A DNA stretch of 64,000 nucleotides from Nitrospira sp. ND1 (GTDB taxonomy: Bacteria > Nitrospirota > Nitrospiria > Nitrospirales > Nitrospiraceae), in assembly GCF_900170025.1 (NCBI RefSeq), contig NZ_FWEX01000006.1, positions 2,007,089 through 2,071,088 on the forward strand, given 5' to 3'. The position numbers and the translations under genes were made by a program. The notes below the pieces were generated by a model. It searched no databases. It was not told the DNA's origin and was given only the letters and a program-made list of their open reading frames with translations. Each line of letters starts with the position of its first letter. Position 1 is the stretch's first letter. Below, piece after piece: positions 7,964 through 16,983 of this stretch.

Positions 7964-9010
7964 CTACGTCAGGGAACTCATATCGATCACGAAGCGATAA
8001 CGCACGTCGCCCCGAACAAGACGGTCGTAGGCGGCATTCACCTGCTGGATGGGAATGACTTCCACATCTGCGCCGAACATGTGTGTGCCGCAAAAGTCGA
8101 GCATCTCTTGAGTCTCCTTGATCCCGCCGATCAACGATCCGACCAGTCGCCGTCGGCGCATGATCAGGGGAAAGGCGCCGAGCTGCGCGGGCTTATCCGG
8201 AACCCCGACCAGAATCATGGTGCCGTCGGTCTTCAGCAGTTCCAGATAGGCATTCAGATCATGGGGCGCTGAGACGGTATCCAGGATGAAGTCGAACCGT
8301 TTGGTGAGTTGGGTCAACGTTTCGGGTTTTGCGGTAGAGTAGTAGGCCTGTGCGCCCAGCCGCTTCGCATCGGCTTGTTTCTTGTCGGAGTGGCTCAGGA
8401 CGGTGACATGCGCGCCGAGCGCCTTGCCGATTTTGACGGCCATGTGCCCGAGGCCGCCTAACCCGACCACAGCGAGCCGATGGTTCTTGCCCACCCCCCA
8501 GTGCCGCAACGGGGAGTAGGTGGTGATGCCGGCGCACAAGAGCGGCGCCGCTTCTTCAGGGCGCAACCGTTTGGGAATCCGCACAATATAACGTTGATCG
8601 ACGACGACCTTGGTGGAGTATCCGCCGTAGGTGGGTGTGACGCCGTCCCGCTCTTTACCGTTATAGGTGAAGGCGAGGTGGCCTTCGCAATATTGCTCCA
8701 GGCCCTTCTTGCATGCCTGGCATGTCCGGCAGGAATCGACGAAGCAGCCGACCCCCACGGTTTGACCGACGGAGAATTGTTTGACGGAGGCCCCGACTTT
8801 TTCCACCGTGCCGACGATTTCATGGCCGGGCACCATCGGAAAGAGTGATCCGCCCCATTCATCCCGCGCCTGGTGCACATCCGAATGGCAAATCCCGCAG
8901 TACTGGATCTTGATCAATACATCCTGTTTGCCCACTTCGCGGCGTGAAAATCTGAACGGCGTGAGCGGGGATTGAGCGTTGAGTGCAGCATACCCGTGGA
9001 CGTCGATCAT
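7964..9010 (-). CDS. Zinc-dependent NAD(P) alcohol dehydrogenase (YahK/cinnamyl-alcohol type)
   Basis: Medium-chain dehydrogenase/reductase of 348 residues, expected to reduce aldehydes to alcohols with NADPH. The catalytic zinc site is seen in CGICHSDVH and PGHEIVG; the structural zinc site uses the four Cys of DSCRTCQACKKGLEQYC. The Rossmann motif is VVGLGGLGHMAVK. This set matches the YahK/AdhC group more than classic ethanol dehydrogenases. It converges with nirK with a 193-base gap, so the two are not co-transcribed. A role in detoxifying aldehydes is likely but not shown. Confidence 0.88.
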   Translation of the reverse strand: MIDVHGYAALNAQSPLTPFRFSRREVGKQDVLIKIQYCGICHSDVHQARDEWGGSLFPMVPGHEIVGTVEKVGASVKQFSVGQTVGVGCFVDSCRTCQACKKGLEQYCEGHLAFTYNGKERDGVTPTYGGYSTKVVVDQRYIVRIPKRLRPEEAAPLLCAGITTYSPLRHWGVGKNHRLAVVGLGGLGHMAVKIGKALGAHVTVLSHSDKKQADAKRLGAQAYYSTAKPETLTQLTKRFDFILDTVSAPHDLNAYLELLKTDGTMILVGVPDKPAQLGAFPLIMRRRRLVGSLIGGIKETQEMLDFCGTHMFGADVEVIPIQQVNAAYDRLVRGDVRYRFVIDMSSLT

Positions 9011-9061
9011 GATGGTCTGCTCCTGAAAAAATGGCGTGTTTGTGCTGTGATGCAGGCGTCG

Positions 9062-9487
9062 CTAAGGCGCTTGGGCCGGTTGATGTGTGTCGGGTTCGAG
9101 GGTGATGCCGAGAGTGGAGGGGTCCTGTTCCCACGCGCCCGGCGCAATCAGTCCGAGCAACGGAAGAAGGAACAATGCGCCCCCGATGACATCGACGATC
9201 CCGGTGCTACTGAGTTTCCGGCCCGTCACTCGGGACTGAGTCTGGTATCCCGTTTTGTGCACTTCGACGGTGAGGTCACCTCTTCGGGGGACCTGATACT
9301 GCAACGGCGTCGTTCCGGCTGCGGTGCCATTGATGAGGACCTGTGCGCCGGGTGGCTCTGAATTGACCATCAGTGGTTGCGTGCTTCCACCGAAAATTGA
9401 GCAGCCGGTCAGGCTGAAATGAGACGCGATCAGGGTTGCGACGATGGCACAACGACTTGCGCTGGCGGTTCTGGCCGTGACGGGCAT
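9062..9487 (-). CDS. PEGA-domain lipoprotein
   Basis: About 141 residues. The signal peptide ends in the lipobox SLTGC, so the protein should be lipid-anchored. A PEGA domain follows: SEPPGAQVLINGTAAGTTP then a V-x-V-x-K-x-GYQTQ strand, the form these small beta modules take in surface lipoproteins. A hydrophobic segment (GGALFLLPLLGLIAPGA) near the C-terminus may insert into a membrane. I chose ATG 9487 since GGAGGAG sits 4-5 bases ahead; the longer reading starts without a ribosome site. A paralogue with the same architecture lies at 47807-48259. Confidence 0.75.
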   Translation of the reverse strand: MPVTARTASASRCAIVATLIASHFSLTGCSIFGGSTQPLMVNSEPPGAQVLINGTAAGTTPLQYQVPRRGDLTVEVHKTGYQTQSRVTGRKLSSTGIVDVIGGALFLLPLLGLIAPGAWEQDPSTLGITLEPDTHQPAQAP

Positions 9488-9565
9488 GGACTCCTCCGTG
9501 GACATGATGATCACCATGGTTAGCACAGCGTATGCGGGCTGACAAGGCGGCGGAGGCTGGAGTGC

Positions 9566-9602
9566 GCGGGGCGGTGGAGTACTTCTGACTCCACCGCCCC
9601 GC
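9566..9602 (-). terminator. Perfect 15-bp stem-loop between two minus-strand genes
   Basis: GCGGGGCGGTGGAGT and ACTCCACCGCCCCGC pair completely around a 7-base loop, 12 bases beyond the stop of the 573-residue protein. Strong enough to end transcription or block 3' decay, although no T-run follows on either strand. Confidence 0.65.
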
Positions 9603-9613
9603 TCCGTGTGTTG

Positions 9614-11335
9614 TCAGGCGTGGGGGGCGGCGGCGGTTGCCAGGATCGGTTGGAACATCGGATCGGCGTCCAGCACGGCTTTGAGCAGTTCCGAGTGCAG
9701 GAAGTACCGCCACACCTCATCCGACTTGCCGGGTACCTCGTCGAACCACCGCTTGGCTTCGGTCAGGTGCTGAAGCATTTTGGCCTTGTCCCCGTAGTTC
9801 GGCAAAAAGATCATGGTGTAGGCCATCGCATATTCGGCCAGAAACTTATCGAGTGGCAGTTCGGCCTGTGCCAGGGCGGCCTCGGCATCGGCATAGGCCC
9901 GAGGCGTCTCCGTATCGTGAAGGATCCGGTTCCAGGACACTTTGTTGATGCGGGACCAGGCCAGCTGGAGCAGGGCCTCGGACTTGGGCGTTCTCCGGTG
10001 CTCTGGAATATCCTTTACCAGGGATTCGAAGGTCTCGACCATGGGGAGCTGGTCGTTGTTCCATCGGTAGGCGATTCCAAGTCGAAACCGGTTGTCGAGT
10101 TGTTCCGGTCTGACCGAAACGAGCGTTTGAAGCGCCGGGATGAGACGATAGAGAAAGTCTGCCGGGGTCGGCTGTGAGAGCCCGCCCATTTCCATCCCGT
10201 TCGAGAGATCCAAGCGGGCTCCCTGCGCATAAATGTTCCAATAAAATTCGTCCACCACAATGCCCAGGGCAGGATCCTTTATGGGCACCTGATGGCTATT
10301 GCGGGCTTCACGCAGCAACACGCTATACAGGTGGCGGGTCAAGACCGTGAGGGCATCCGGCTGCTTCGGGTCGATGAGCAAGACGCGGTTGAGTAAGGCC
10401 ACCCGGTCGCGCAGATCGGGAAAGATGGCGGCGCGTGCCGCAGCGGCTGTCAACGTGCCGGGTTGATCGTTCGGTCCCCACCAGGCCAGGGACTCAGGCA
10501 GTGCGCGGCTTGTTTCGGTGGCAAACGGAATCTTGTCTGCCATCATGCCCGGGGCTTCCGGCTGCGAGGCGACCGGCAGATTGAATACGGCGGTATCGCC
10601 GGGAAATCCATGCTGCTTCAGCCCGGTGAAGACGACCCACTGGGTAGTCACGGATTTCAATGCCAGTCTCGGGCGCTTGATCGTGTTCGTCCACTTGACG
10701 TTGCCGGGGGCATACGTGACCGGCGAGGTCAGGGGATCCTGATACTGCACAGACAGTTGGACCAGCGTCGTTGGAACTCCGAGCACCTTTCCTGCGCGTC
10801 CCAGGCGGAACGAACCGGACGGAATGGTGCGGCTGCCGACGACGGTCACGTGAAGGCCGCTCCCGGGGGGTGAGGTGCCCAGCACGTCGGCCACGAAGGT
10901 CGAGGCCGGCGCCCTCGGGAGATCGTCACCGAAAAACATCAGCGGGCCGGTGCTCGGCCAAATGATATCCATGGCAATGTCCGACCGCTTGAGCATGGGC
11001 GCATAGGCATCGGTCAGGGTTTGCCAGCAGGAATCGTAGGACGTGTCATTGGCCGGCGCGAATTGTTTCACCTTCGCCGGAGAGGCAACGACGTATCGGT
11101 ATTGGCAGGCAAAGTCCAATTGTCCGGCGGTGACGCGATCGCCGTGCGCAAGGGCTTCGGCATATCGGACGGCGGTTTGGACCGCCGGTGGTTGCTTAGC
11201 GGAGGCGGTTGGGCGATGTCCCTTCCCGCCGGTAGCCGGTGCCGACTCGGCTGTCCCGGCCCAGAGACCGAGCGAGAGCGCGAGGGTCACGATGGCAATG
11301 GTCTGTCGTCGATGGAACAGGTTCCCGCGAATCAT
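9614..11335 (-). CDS. Exported protein of unknown function with helical repeats
   Basis: 573 residues with a signal peptide (VTLALSLGLWAG, cleavage near ESA). The N-terminal half, to about residue 250, is mixed alpha/beta with paired Cys (FACQYRY, SYDSCWQ). The C-terminal half is helical and TPR-like, with segments such as ALLNRVLLIDPKQPDALTVL and EALLQLAWSRIN. I recognise no enzyme motif. It lies downstream of the ECF sigma / anti-sigma / cytochrome c genes on the same strand with an 87-base gap and may be part of that envelope response. Function unknown. Confidence 0.65.
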   Translation of the reverse strand: MIRGNLFHRRQTIAIVTLALSLGLWAGTAESAPATGGKGHRPTASAKQPPAVQTAVRYAEALAHGDRVTAGQLDFACQYRYVVASPAKVKQFAPANDTSYDSCWQTLTDAYAPMLKRSDIAMDIIWPSTGPLMFFGDDLPRAPASTFVADVLGTSPPGSGLHVTVVGSRTIPSGSFRLGRAGKVLGVPTTLVQLSVQYQDPLTSPVTYAPGNVKWTNTIKRPRLALKSVTTQWVVFTGLKQHGFPGDTAVFNLPVASQPEAPGMMADKIPFATETSRALPESLAWWGPNDQPGTLTAAAARAAIFPDLRDRVALLNRVLLIDPKQPDALTVLTRHLYSVLLREARNSHQVPIKDPALGIVVDEFYWNIYAQGARLDLSNGMEMGGLSQPTPADFLYRLIPALQTLVSVRPEQLDNRFRLGIAYRWNNDQLPMVETFESLVKDIPEHRRTPKSEALLQLAWSRINKVSWNRILHDTETPRAYADAEAALAQAELPLDKFLAEYAMAYTMIFLPNYGDKAKMLQHLTEAKRWFDEVPGKSDEVWRYFLHSELLKAVLDADPMFQPILATAAAPHA

Positions 11336-11422
11336 GCGAACGACCTCCGGTGGCAGTAAAAGAATGTCACTGTACCACGGGGCTCTTTTCAGGTGAAAGG
11401 GGCGTGCTGGGGCGATGCAAGA

Positions 11423-11800
11423 TTACGGACCCGGTGGAGGGGGAGCGAGTGGCCGGGCAAAGCGGACCAAGGAGCGGATGTATTGGAGGACGGCCTGCTG
11501 ATCCTCGGCGGGCAGCACGTTCTGCCAGGCCGGCATGGCCGTGCGGGGTTTTCCTTGGGCGATCGTGCGGAGCAACTCTTGATCCGTTTTGGCAGAGGTC
11601 GCCGCCGAGATGAGATTGCCCGGTCGAGGGGAGAGAAACGGGGCCTTGACCCCGTCGCCCTTGCCGGTTGTGCCATGGCACTCCATGCAATGCTCACGAT
11701 AGATGGCTTGCCCGTGGTCGAAATTTTCTGAAGGTTGCGCGAGCAGGACGCCGGTTCCACCGCAGGTCAATAGAAGGGCGAGCAGGAGGCGGTCTGACAT
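11423..11800 (-). CDS. Monohaem class I cytochrome c, exported
   Basis: About 125 residues. The signal peptide runs LLLALLLTCGGTGVLLA. The haem site is CMECH (Cys38, Cys41, His42), and Met89 in RTAMPAWQ is the probable sixth ligand. The spacing, with HGTTGKGDG after the haem site and a C-terminal helix AVLQYIRSL, is normal for small electron carriers of the periplasm. It is the third gene after a sigma factor and its zinc anti-sigma factor. An upstream GTG (11908) and ATG (11896) in frame would lengthen the N-terminus without a better signal peptide. The electron partner is unknown. Confidence 0.85.
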   Translation of the reverse strand: MSDRLLLALLLTCGGTGVLLAQPSENFDHGQAIYREHCMECHGTTGKGDGVKAPFLSPRPGNLISAATSAKTDQELLRTIAQGKPRTAMPAWQNVLPAEDQQAVLQYIRSLVRFARPLAPPPPGP

Positions 11801-11915
11801 CGAAGGCAAATATCGTTGCGTCGGGCACAGCCGCTGATCACTCAACGACTCGTCTCTCGCCCCCTCTGCCGGTTGTTCCCCGGCCGGCGTGATCATCGGG
11901 CCAGTCACGATCGGG

Positions 11916-12215
11916 TTACGCCGTTGCCGCAGCCTTCAAAATCTGTCGGCGGAGGTTCGCACGATCGTTCTTGGAGAGTGCCGGGGAAGGACGGTTGCGG
12001 CAGAGCTGCACGGTTTGGCGCAAGGAGTCGAGAAACACTTCGCAATTCGGACAATCGCCGAGGTGGGCGCGAATTTCCTGACAGACGTCACCGGAAAGCT
12101 CGTCATCCAGATAGGCAGACAGCCGTTCGAGCACTTTGACGCAATTTCGTTTTCCGTGACCCTGGTGGAGGGTGGGCTTACGGGTGCCTGGATATGTGCG
12201 TACGCGATCAGCCAT
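11916..12215 (-). CDS. Zinc-finger anti-sigma factor (ZAS / zf-HC2)
   Basis: Small cytoplasmic protein of 99 residues that should hold the ECF sigma factor inactive. The HxxxCxxC motif is HLGDCPNC (His51, Cys55, Cys58) with an additional conserved Cys at 25 (KRNCVKVLERLSAYLDDEL), the classical ZAS layout. No membrane segment is present, so it is of the soluble type that may sense redox or metal changes directly through the zinc site. It starts 29 bases after the sigma gene stop. That a cytochrome c follows fits a redox-linked signal. Confidence 0.85.
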   Translation of the reverse strand: MADRVRTYPGTRKPTLHQGHGKRNCVKVLERLSAYLDDELSGDVCQEIRAHLGDCPNCEVFLDSLRQTVQLCRNRPSPALSKNDRANLRRQILKAAATA

Positions 12216-12244
12216 GGCGGTGCTTCTTCTTAGACTATACCAAA

Positions 12245-12877
12245 CTATCGGTGCCCGGTGGTAATGTCCGGGTGAAATTCTGTCGCCAATCCTTTGCCGC
12301 TGAGTTCCTTGCGGACAAAGAGGCGGGCTCGATGCAGCCTCGATTTGATGGCCCGTTCGTTGAGCCCCAGAATACTCCCCACTTCTTTGGCGCTCAATCC
12401 TTCCATGTCGCGGAGCACCAGCACCATCCGGTATTTGCGCGGCAACTGTGCGATGGCGCGATCGAGTATCTGACGCAGTTCTTTGTTTTCAAGCGCCTCT
12501 TGAGGGCTGAGGCCCTCCATCGGGATCTGCAGGGCAAACTCGCCCTCCGATGTCGGCACGAATTCGGTCAGGGATAACTCGCGCTCCGGCTCGCCTTTGC
12601 GTTTGCGCCGCATACGCTGGCAGGCATGGGAGGCGATGGCGTAGAGCCAGGTCGAGACCTGTGCGTCGCCACGAAATCGGTCGTAGGCGCGATAGGCATT
12701 CAGAAACGTTTCCTGGACCAGATCTTTGGCCGCCTCGGCTTCACCGCACAGGCGATAGGCAAAGCGGTACATCACGTCGACGTGATCACGATACAGCTGA
12801 TCGAATGGAGCGGAGGTGGAGGGGGAGACGCCGCGCCCGTCGGGGATTTCCGGCCGACTGTTCTTCCGTGATGCCAT
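12245..12877 (-). CDS. ECF RNA polymerase sigma factor
   Basis: Sigma-70 family factor of 210 residues. Region 2 is visible as YRDHVDVMYRFAYRLCGE followed by AKDLVQETFLNAYRAYDRF and the -10-contacting STWLYAIASHACQRMRR. Region 4 with its helix-turn-helix is LPRKYRMVLVLRDMEGLSAK then GLNERAIKSRLHRARLFVRK. It heads the operon with the ZAS anti-sigma factor, cytochrome c and possibly the large exported protein downstream, so it probably transcribes its own operon. The Ser/Pro-rich N-terminal tail of about 20 residues precedes region 2. Confidence 0.9.
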   Translation of the reverse strand: MASRKNSRPEIPDGRGVSPSTSAPFDQLYRDHVDVMYRFAYRLCGEAEAAKDLVQETFLNAYRAYDRFRGDAQVSTWLYAIASHACQRMRRKRKGEPERELSLTEFVPTSEGEFALQIPMEGLSPQEALENKELRQILDRAIAQLPRKYRMVLVLRDMEGLSAKEVGSILGLNERAIKSRLHRARLFVRKELSGKGLATEFHPDITTGHR

Positions 12878-12954
12878 ACGCGTCAGGGAGTCTACGGGGG
12901 GCGCCGGGCACTGTCAAGAAGCGGCCCGGATGTCGAGGCGCCGAAAGAGGGGCG

Positions 12955-13965
12955 TCAATTGACCCGTCGGATATCGACGAGTTCACCCTGCTGGTTAAGT
13001 TCGACGGTGATCGGGAGCCCTTCCTTTAGGGTTGCGAGAGCAGCCGGCCGTTGCGTGAGGGGAATGGACTGGGCTCCCTCGGGGCCCTGCATGGTGAGGG
13101 TGTCATGCGCGTCGGAACCGTAGGCCAGCGGCCCGGTGAGGAATCGGCGCGATGGACTTGTAAGACCGTCTTGATACAGATCGATGGCCACATGTCGATC
13201 CTGGATCCACACCGACATCTCCTGCCCGACCTTGGCGTTCCGTACACCGGTCTTTCCGCTGACTGTCACGATGCCCAGGGGGGTTTTCAGGAACACATAG
13301 TTCGACTTCAGTTTCGAGACCGTGCCGTTCAACAAGAGATGCAGCGACGAAGGTGTGCGGGGAACCTGATTGACCTGGAGGTCGAACTGCACATCGTGCA
13401 GACCTTTGATGGTTCCGGTCCCATCGACCTCGATGGTCAATGGTTGGTGATCCTGGCGTCCGGCGATTTTGGTTTCAAATGCGCCGAGTGTGAAGGATTG
13501 TTCGCCATCCGGAGTCCAGAGTGTGAGGGCGTTTTTCTCAGGGGAGGTAAAGTTCGGCATGCCGGTGACATACCGATGGACGAGTTTGTCGACACCCCTC
13601 TCGCGGATGTCGATGACACTGGTCGTACCATGCACCCACAGGGTGATCTTTTGTGAGGTCTTGATATCGCGAAGGGTGGATTTCGAACTCAGGGAGAGTG
13701 GCCCGATCGGGGTTTGCAGAAATACGATGCCGGGTTTCGACCGCCAGATCGCGCCGGAAATCTGAACCGAAGGGGACACAGGCGCGGGAGCTACCGCCGG
13801 TTCAGGGTTGTCTTCCGCGACCGGTTCGTTGGACTCAGCGAGCGGGGGCGGTTCAATGAGGGGTGTGGCGGTGTCCGCCCACGCTGGTTGTGCCAGGATA
13901 AGACAGGCGCCCAACCGGATCGAGAGAAAGAGGAGTCGCTGAGGGGAATTCGTAGAGTAAGCCAT
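12955..13965 (-). CDS. Exported protein with two tandem beta-rich repeats
   Basis: About 336 residues. Signal peptide (LFLSIRLGACLILAQPAWA), then a Pro/Glu-rich linker, then two copies of a unit of roughly 120 residues. Repeat 1 begins ISGAIWRSKPGIVFLQTPIG and repeat 2 begins LNGTVSKLKSNYVFLKTPLG; both continue with a (K)xTLRD/GVRN strand, an LWVHG/VWIQD strand, a (R)RF/YLTG segment and end in LTIEVDGTGTIK / ITVELNQQGELV. The duplication suggests a two-lobed binding or scaffold protein. It is 77 bases upstream of the ECF sigma gene on the same strand. Start ATG 13965 precedes the signal. Function unknown. Confidence 0.65.
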   Translation of the reverse strand: MAYSTNSPQRLLFLSIRLGACLILAQPAWADTATPLIEPPPLAESNEPVAEDNPEPAVAPAPVSPSVQISGAIWRSKPGIVFLQTPIGPLSLSSKSTLRDIKTSQKITLWVHGTTSVIDIRERGVDKLVHRYVTGMPNFTSPEKNALTLWTPDGEQSFTLGAFETKIAGRQDHQPLTIEVDGTGTIKGLHDVQFDLQVNQVPRTPSSLHLLLNGTVSKLKSNYVFLKTPLGIVTVSGKTGVRNAKVGQEMSVWIQDRHVAIDLYQDGLTSPSRRFLTGPLAYGSDAHDTLTMQGPEGAQSIPLTQRPAALATLKEGLPITVELNQQGELVDIRRVN

Positions 13966-14173
13966 AGTGGTTATGAAATCGTCTTGAACGGAATGGTATG
14001 ACGCCGAAAGAGTGGAGGAGAAACCTCCCATAGCTGGAGCGGGCCGGTTCCTGCCTTATCGCGCGTGGCGTACAACGTCTCCTGTGCGAATAACATGCTG
14101 ATCCGCATGAGTCAAGCTGAAAGCCGTTCGAGACTGGCGAATCGCCTGGGCCGTGCATGGCGCAGGCTGAATC

Positions 14174-14569
14174 TTACCAAGGGGAGGGGCTCGACTGGTA
14201 ATGGACTGTCAGGACGACGCGTGACTGCTGGCGTCTGGCTTGGTCTGGAATGCCGAATCCCCGGAGACGCACCGTGCCGCCGCCCCATCGGGCGAGGCGG
14301 GTGATTTCGAATTGGCTCCAGTCTTCTGCCGCGATGTGTTTCTCTAAATTGGCCAGGACGTCATGAAACAGGTCCATCAACGGATGACGGAGTGGCGTGG
14401 TCGCGGGGGCCTGCAGCCGGCGCGGTTCGTTCGTGAAATGGCGCGCGAACTCGTGTGCCCGGTCGTTGGTATGGAGAATGCGACCGTCCATGGAAAGGAC
14501 GATGAGGCCGGTCTCGACCGACGAGGTCGGTGCAGCGGGGGCGGCGAGGTCTGGTTGCCCGATGAACAT
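14174..14569 (-). CDS. Small PAS-domain-like protein
   Basis: 131 residues. The segment TGLIVLSMDGRILHTNDRAHEF is a clear PAS start, and GIPDQARRQQSRVVLTVHY closes a PAS-like beta sheet. No kinase, GGDEF or DNA-binding domain follows; the chain ends shortly after. It may be a stand-alone sensor module or the shortened remains of a LuxR-type PAS regulator. It is flanked by gaps of 208 and 226-247 bases in which I see no missing domain. Ligand and partner unknown. Confidence 0.55.
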   Translation of the reverse strand: MFIGQPDLAAPAAPTSSVETGLIVLSMDGRILHTNDRAHEFARHFTNEPRRLQAPATTPLRHPLMDLFHDVLANLEKHIAAEDWSQFEITRLARWGGGTVRLRGFGIPDQARRQQSRVVLTVHYQSSPSPW

Positions 14570-14795
14570 AGAGATAGGCTCCTCTCTGCTATGGCATGTC
14601 CCTCATGCGGTCAGCGAGGACGGTCGTCGCTGCCATTGAATGCTGAATGGAAAAGCAAGATGCGGGCCATTGCGTTGAGCTGAGAGAAGGGAGGAAATCT
14701 ACGAAATGTTCAAGGAATCGTGAGCGGTGAAACGAAGGGGGCGAAGGAAAATGTCGTCGATTGTGTCGAATGCGTCGCGCTCCGGCAAGGCTGCC

Positions 14796-16190
14796 TCATT
14801 TTTTTCTGGTCAACAGTCGAACGGGCGTGCCGGAGAAATGATATTCCTTCCTGATCTGGTTTTCGAGGAAACGGAGGTAGGCCGGGGTCATATTGTCGGG
14901 ATGTCCCACAAAGAGGGCGAATGCGGGAGGCCGTGTCGCAACTTGCGTCATGAATGCGGATTTGCTCGCTTTGGCCGGCTTTCCTTTTCTGACCGGCAAC
15001 GGATGTTCTTCCAGCAGACCCTGAAAGAATTGATTCAGGGGGCCGGTGGGGACCCGTTTGCAGAATGAGAAATAGACCTGGTCGATCAAGGCGAACAAGC
15101 CGCGCAGAAAATCCTGCTCCAGCGCCGAAATGAACAGCACCGGTGCCCAGGCGAGGAACGGGAAGCGACGTTCAAGATCTTGTTTGTAGGCCTCGCGCGC
15201 GTGCACGTCGTCGGTCTTGAGATCCCACTTGTTGACGATGAGAATGCAGGCGCGTCCTTGCTTGAGGACGAGGCCCGCAATTTTAGTGTCCTGCTCGGTG
15301 ACGCCTTCTTCCGCATCCAGCAGCAACACGGCGATGTCTGATCGGCCGATGGCGCGCAGGGATCGGGCGACGCTGTAGCCCTCGATGCCTCGTTCCACAC
15401 GACCACGGCGGCGGATGCCGGCCGTATCGGTCAGCACGTACTGCCGGTCTTTGAATGTCGCGACCGAGTCGACGGGATCACGCGTCGTGCCCGGCACATC
15501 GCTGACGACGACGCGCGCTTCGCCGAGGACTGAGTTGACCAAGGTGGATTTGCCGACATTCGGACGTCCGACGATGGCGATGCGGGGCGTGTCGCTCGTG
15601 GCTTCTTCGTCGAGGGGCTCGGCCATGTGCGAGAAGAGATCGTCCAGCAACTCGGCGACGCCGATGCCATGTTCGGCCGACAGGGGATACAGCTGCTCCT
15701 GCCCGAGGCGATAGAAATCGGCGACCAGCGGATCGGCCTTCGGGGTATCGATTTTGTTGATCACGTAGTAGACGGGTTTATCGGAGCCGCGCAGGGTTTG
15801 TACGACTTCTTCGTCGGCCGGCGTCAGGCCTGAGCGGGCATCCAGAACCAGGACCAGGATATCCGCCTCGGCGATGGCGAGTTGGGATTGTTGCCGGATC
15901 AGGGACAACATGCCGTCGCTGGCTGTGGGGTCCAGCCCTCCCGTATCCACCAGGCGGAAGCGGCGATTGCGATAGGTCGAATCGGCGTAGTTGCGATCCC
16001 TCGTCACACCCGGCACATCGTCCACGATGGCCGCCCGCGTGCCGAGAATACGGTTGAACAGCGTCGATTTCCCGACATTGGGCCGCCCGATGAGGGCGAT
16101 AATGGGCAACCGGCCGCCCTCAAGGGTGAAGAGCGGGGCCACAGGACCGCGCGTTTGTTTGGTGCGTGACATGGTGCGCGACGGTAGCAT
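14796..16190 (-). CDS. der: Ribosome assembly GTPase Der (EngA)
   Basis: Essential double GTPase for 50S subunit maturation, about 464 residues. Two tandem G domains each show a Walker A (GRPNVGKSTLFNRI and GRPNVGKSTLVNSV), DxxG (DTGGL; DTAGI) and NKxD (NKID; NKWD) motifs, followed by the KH-like C-terminal domain ending GTPVRLLTRKK. Length matches the family. I prefer ATG 16190, with GGTGA upstream, over ATG 16172 or GTG 16208. It is divergent from the YrfG-like phosphatase, 60 bases apart. Confidence 0.95.
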   Translation of the reverse strand: MLPSRTMSRTKQTRGPVAPLFTLEGGRLPIIALIGRPNVGKSTLFNRILGTRAAIVDDVPGVTRDRNYADSTYRNRRFRLVDTGGLDPTASDGMLSLIRQQSQLAIAEADILVLVLDARSGLTPADEEVVQTLRGSDKPVYYVINKIDTPKADPLVADFYRLGQEQLYPLSAEHGIGVAELLDDLFSHMAEPLDEEATSDTPRIAIVGRPNVGKSTLVNSVLGEARVVVSDVPGTTRDPVDSVATFKDRQYVLTDTAGIRRRGRVERGIEGYSVARSLRAIGRSDIAVLLLDAEEGVTEQDTKIAGLVLKQGRACILIVNKWDLKTDDVHAREAYKQDLERRFPFLAWAPVLFISALEQDFLRGLFALIDQVYFSFCKRVPTGPLNQFFQGLLEEHPLPVRKGKPAKASKSAFMTQVATRPPAFALFVGHPDNMTPAYLRFLENQIRKEYHFSGTPVRLLTRKK

Positions 16191-16250
16191 AGAGATTTCA
16201 CCGAACACAATGACTCGTCTTGCCGCGTCGGTCTCCGGTATACTGCCAGG

Positions 16251-16937
16251 ATGCTGTCACATCGCTCAGAGGCCCCCCATCAGTCCGTCGATTGGAGTCG
16301 GATCGACGATGTGTTGCTCGACATGGACGGCACGTTACTCGACCGTCATTTCGACAACTTTTTTTTCGAGGAAGAACTGCCGAGGCGGTATGCGGCGAAG
16401 CATGCGCTGACCTTCGAGGCCGCCCGGGATCGCTTGATGGCCATGTATCGTTCCGTCGAAGGGGAATTGGCCTGGACGGATTTACATTATTGGTCGGAGC
16501 GGGTAGACATCGATGTGGTGGCGATGCATCGCGAACTCGACCACATGATCGGGTTTCTTCCCGATGCCGAGGAGTTTCTCTCATCCTTGCGTCGATTGGG
16601 GAAGCGCGTGACGATCCTGACGAACGCGCATCGGGCAGGAGTGGATGTGAAAACCGCCAAGACGGGGCTGGATCGGCATGTCGATCGTATCGTGGATGCC
16701 TTCGAGGTGGGGTGGCTCAAGATGCGATCGGAGTATTGGCCGACCTGCCGGCAATTGGTCGGATTCGATCCTGCGCGGGCGCTCTACATCGATGACGATG
16801 AGCAATGTCTGGCTGCGGCGGAAGATTTCGGGATCGGCCGGATTTTTCACCGCTCCAGGTCGAGTTCTCAGGCTTCCGCCGTTCCTTCCGCGCGGTTTAC
16901 CTCCATCGAACATTTCCACGCGATCCTGCCCGGCTAA
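16251..16937 (+). CDS. HAD-superfamily nucleotidase, YrfG-like
   Basis: 228-residue phosphatase. Motif I is LLDMDGTLLD (Asp24 nucleophile, Asp26), motif II is ILTNAH, motif IV is YIDDDEQC. The early segment FDNFFFEEELPRRYAAK and the WTDLHYWSE segment match the E. coli GMP/IMP nucleotidase YrfG closely in order and wording, so dephosphorylation of purine nucleoside monophosphates is a reasonable expectation. Cytoplasmic, no signal. It converges on the hybrid kinase gene with a 46-base gap. Confidence 0.85.
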   Translation: MLSHRSEAPHQSVDWSRIDDVLLDMDGTLLDRHFDNFFFEEELPRRYAAKHALTFEAARDRLMAMYRSVEGELAWTDLHYWSERVDIDVVAMHRELDHMIGFLPDAEEFLSSLRRLGKRVTILTNAHRAGVDVKTAKTGLDRHVDRIVDAFEVGWLKMRSEYWPTCRQLVGFDPARALYIDDDEQCLAAAEDFGIGRIFHRSRSSSQASAVPSARFTSIEHFHAILPG

Positions 16938-16983
16938 GCCGTTTGTCGCGCATCCGGTTTTTTTGCACAATCCATCACGTGTC

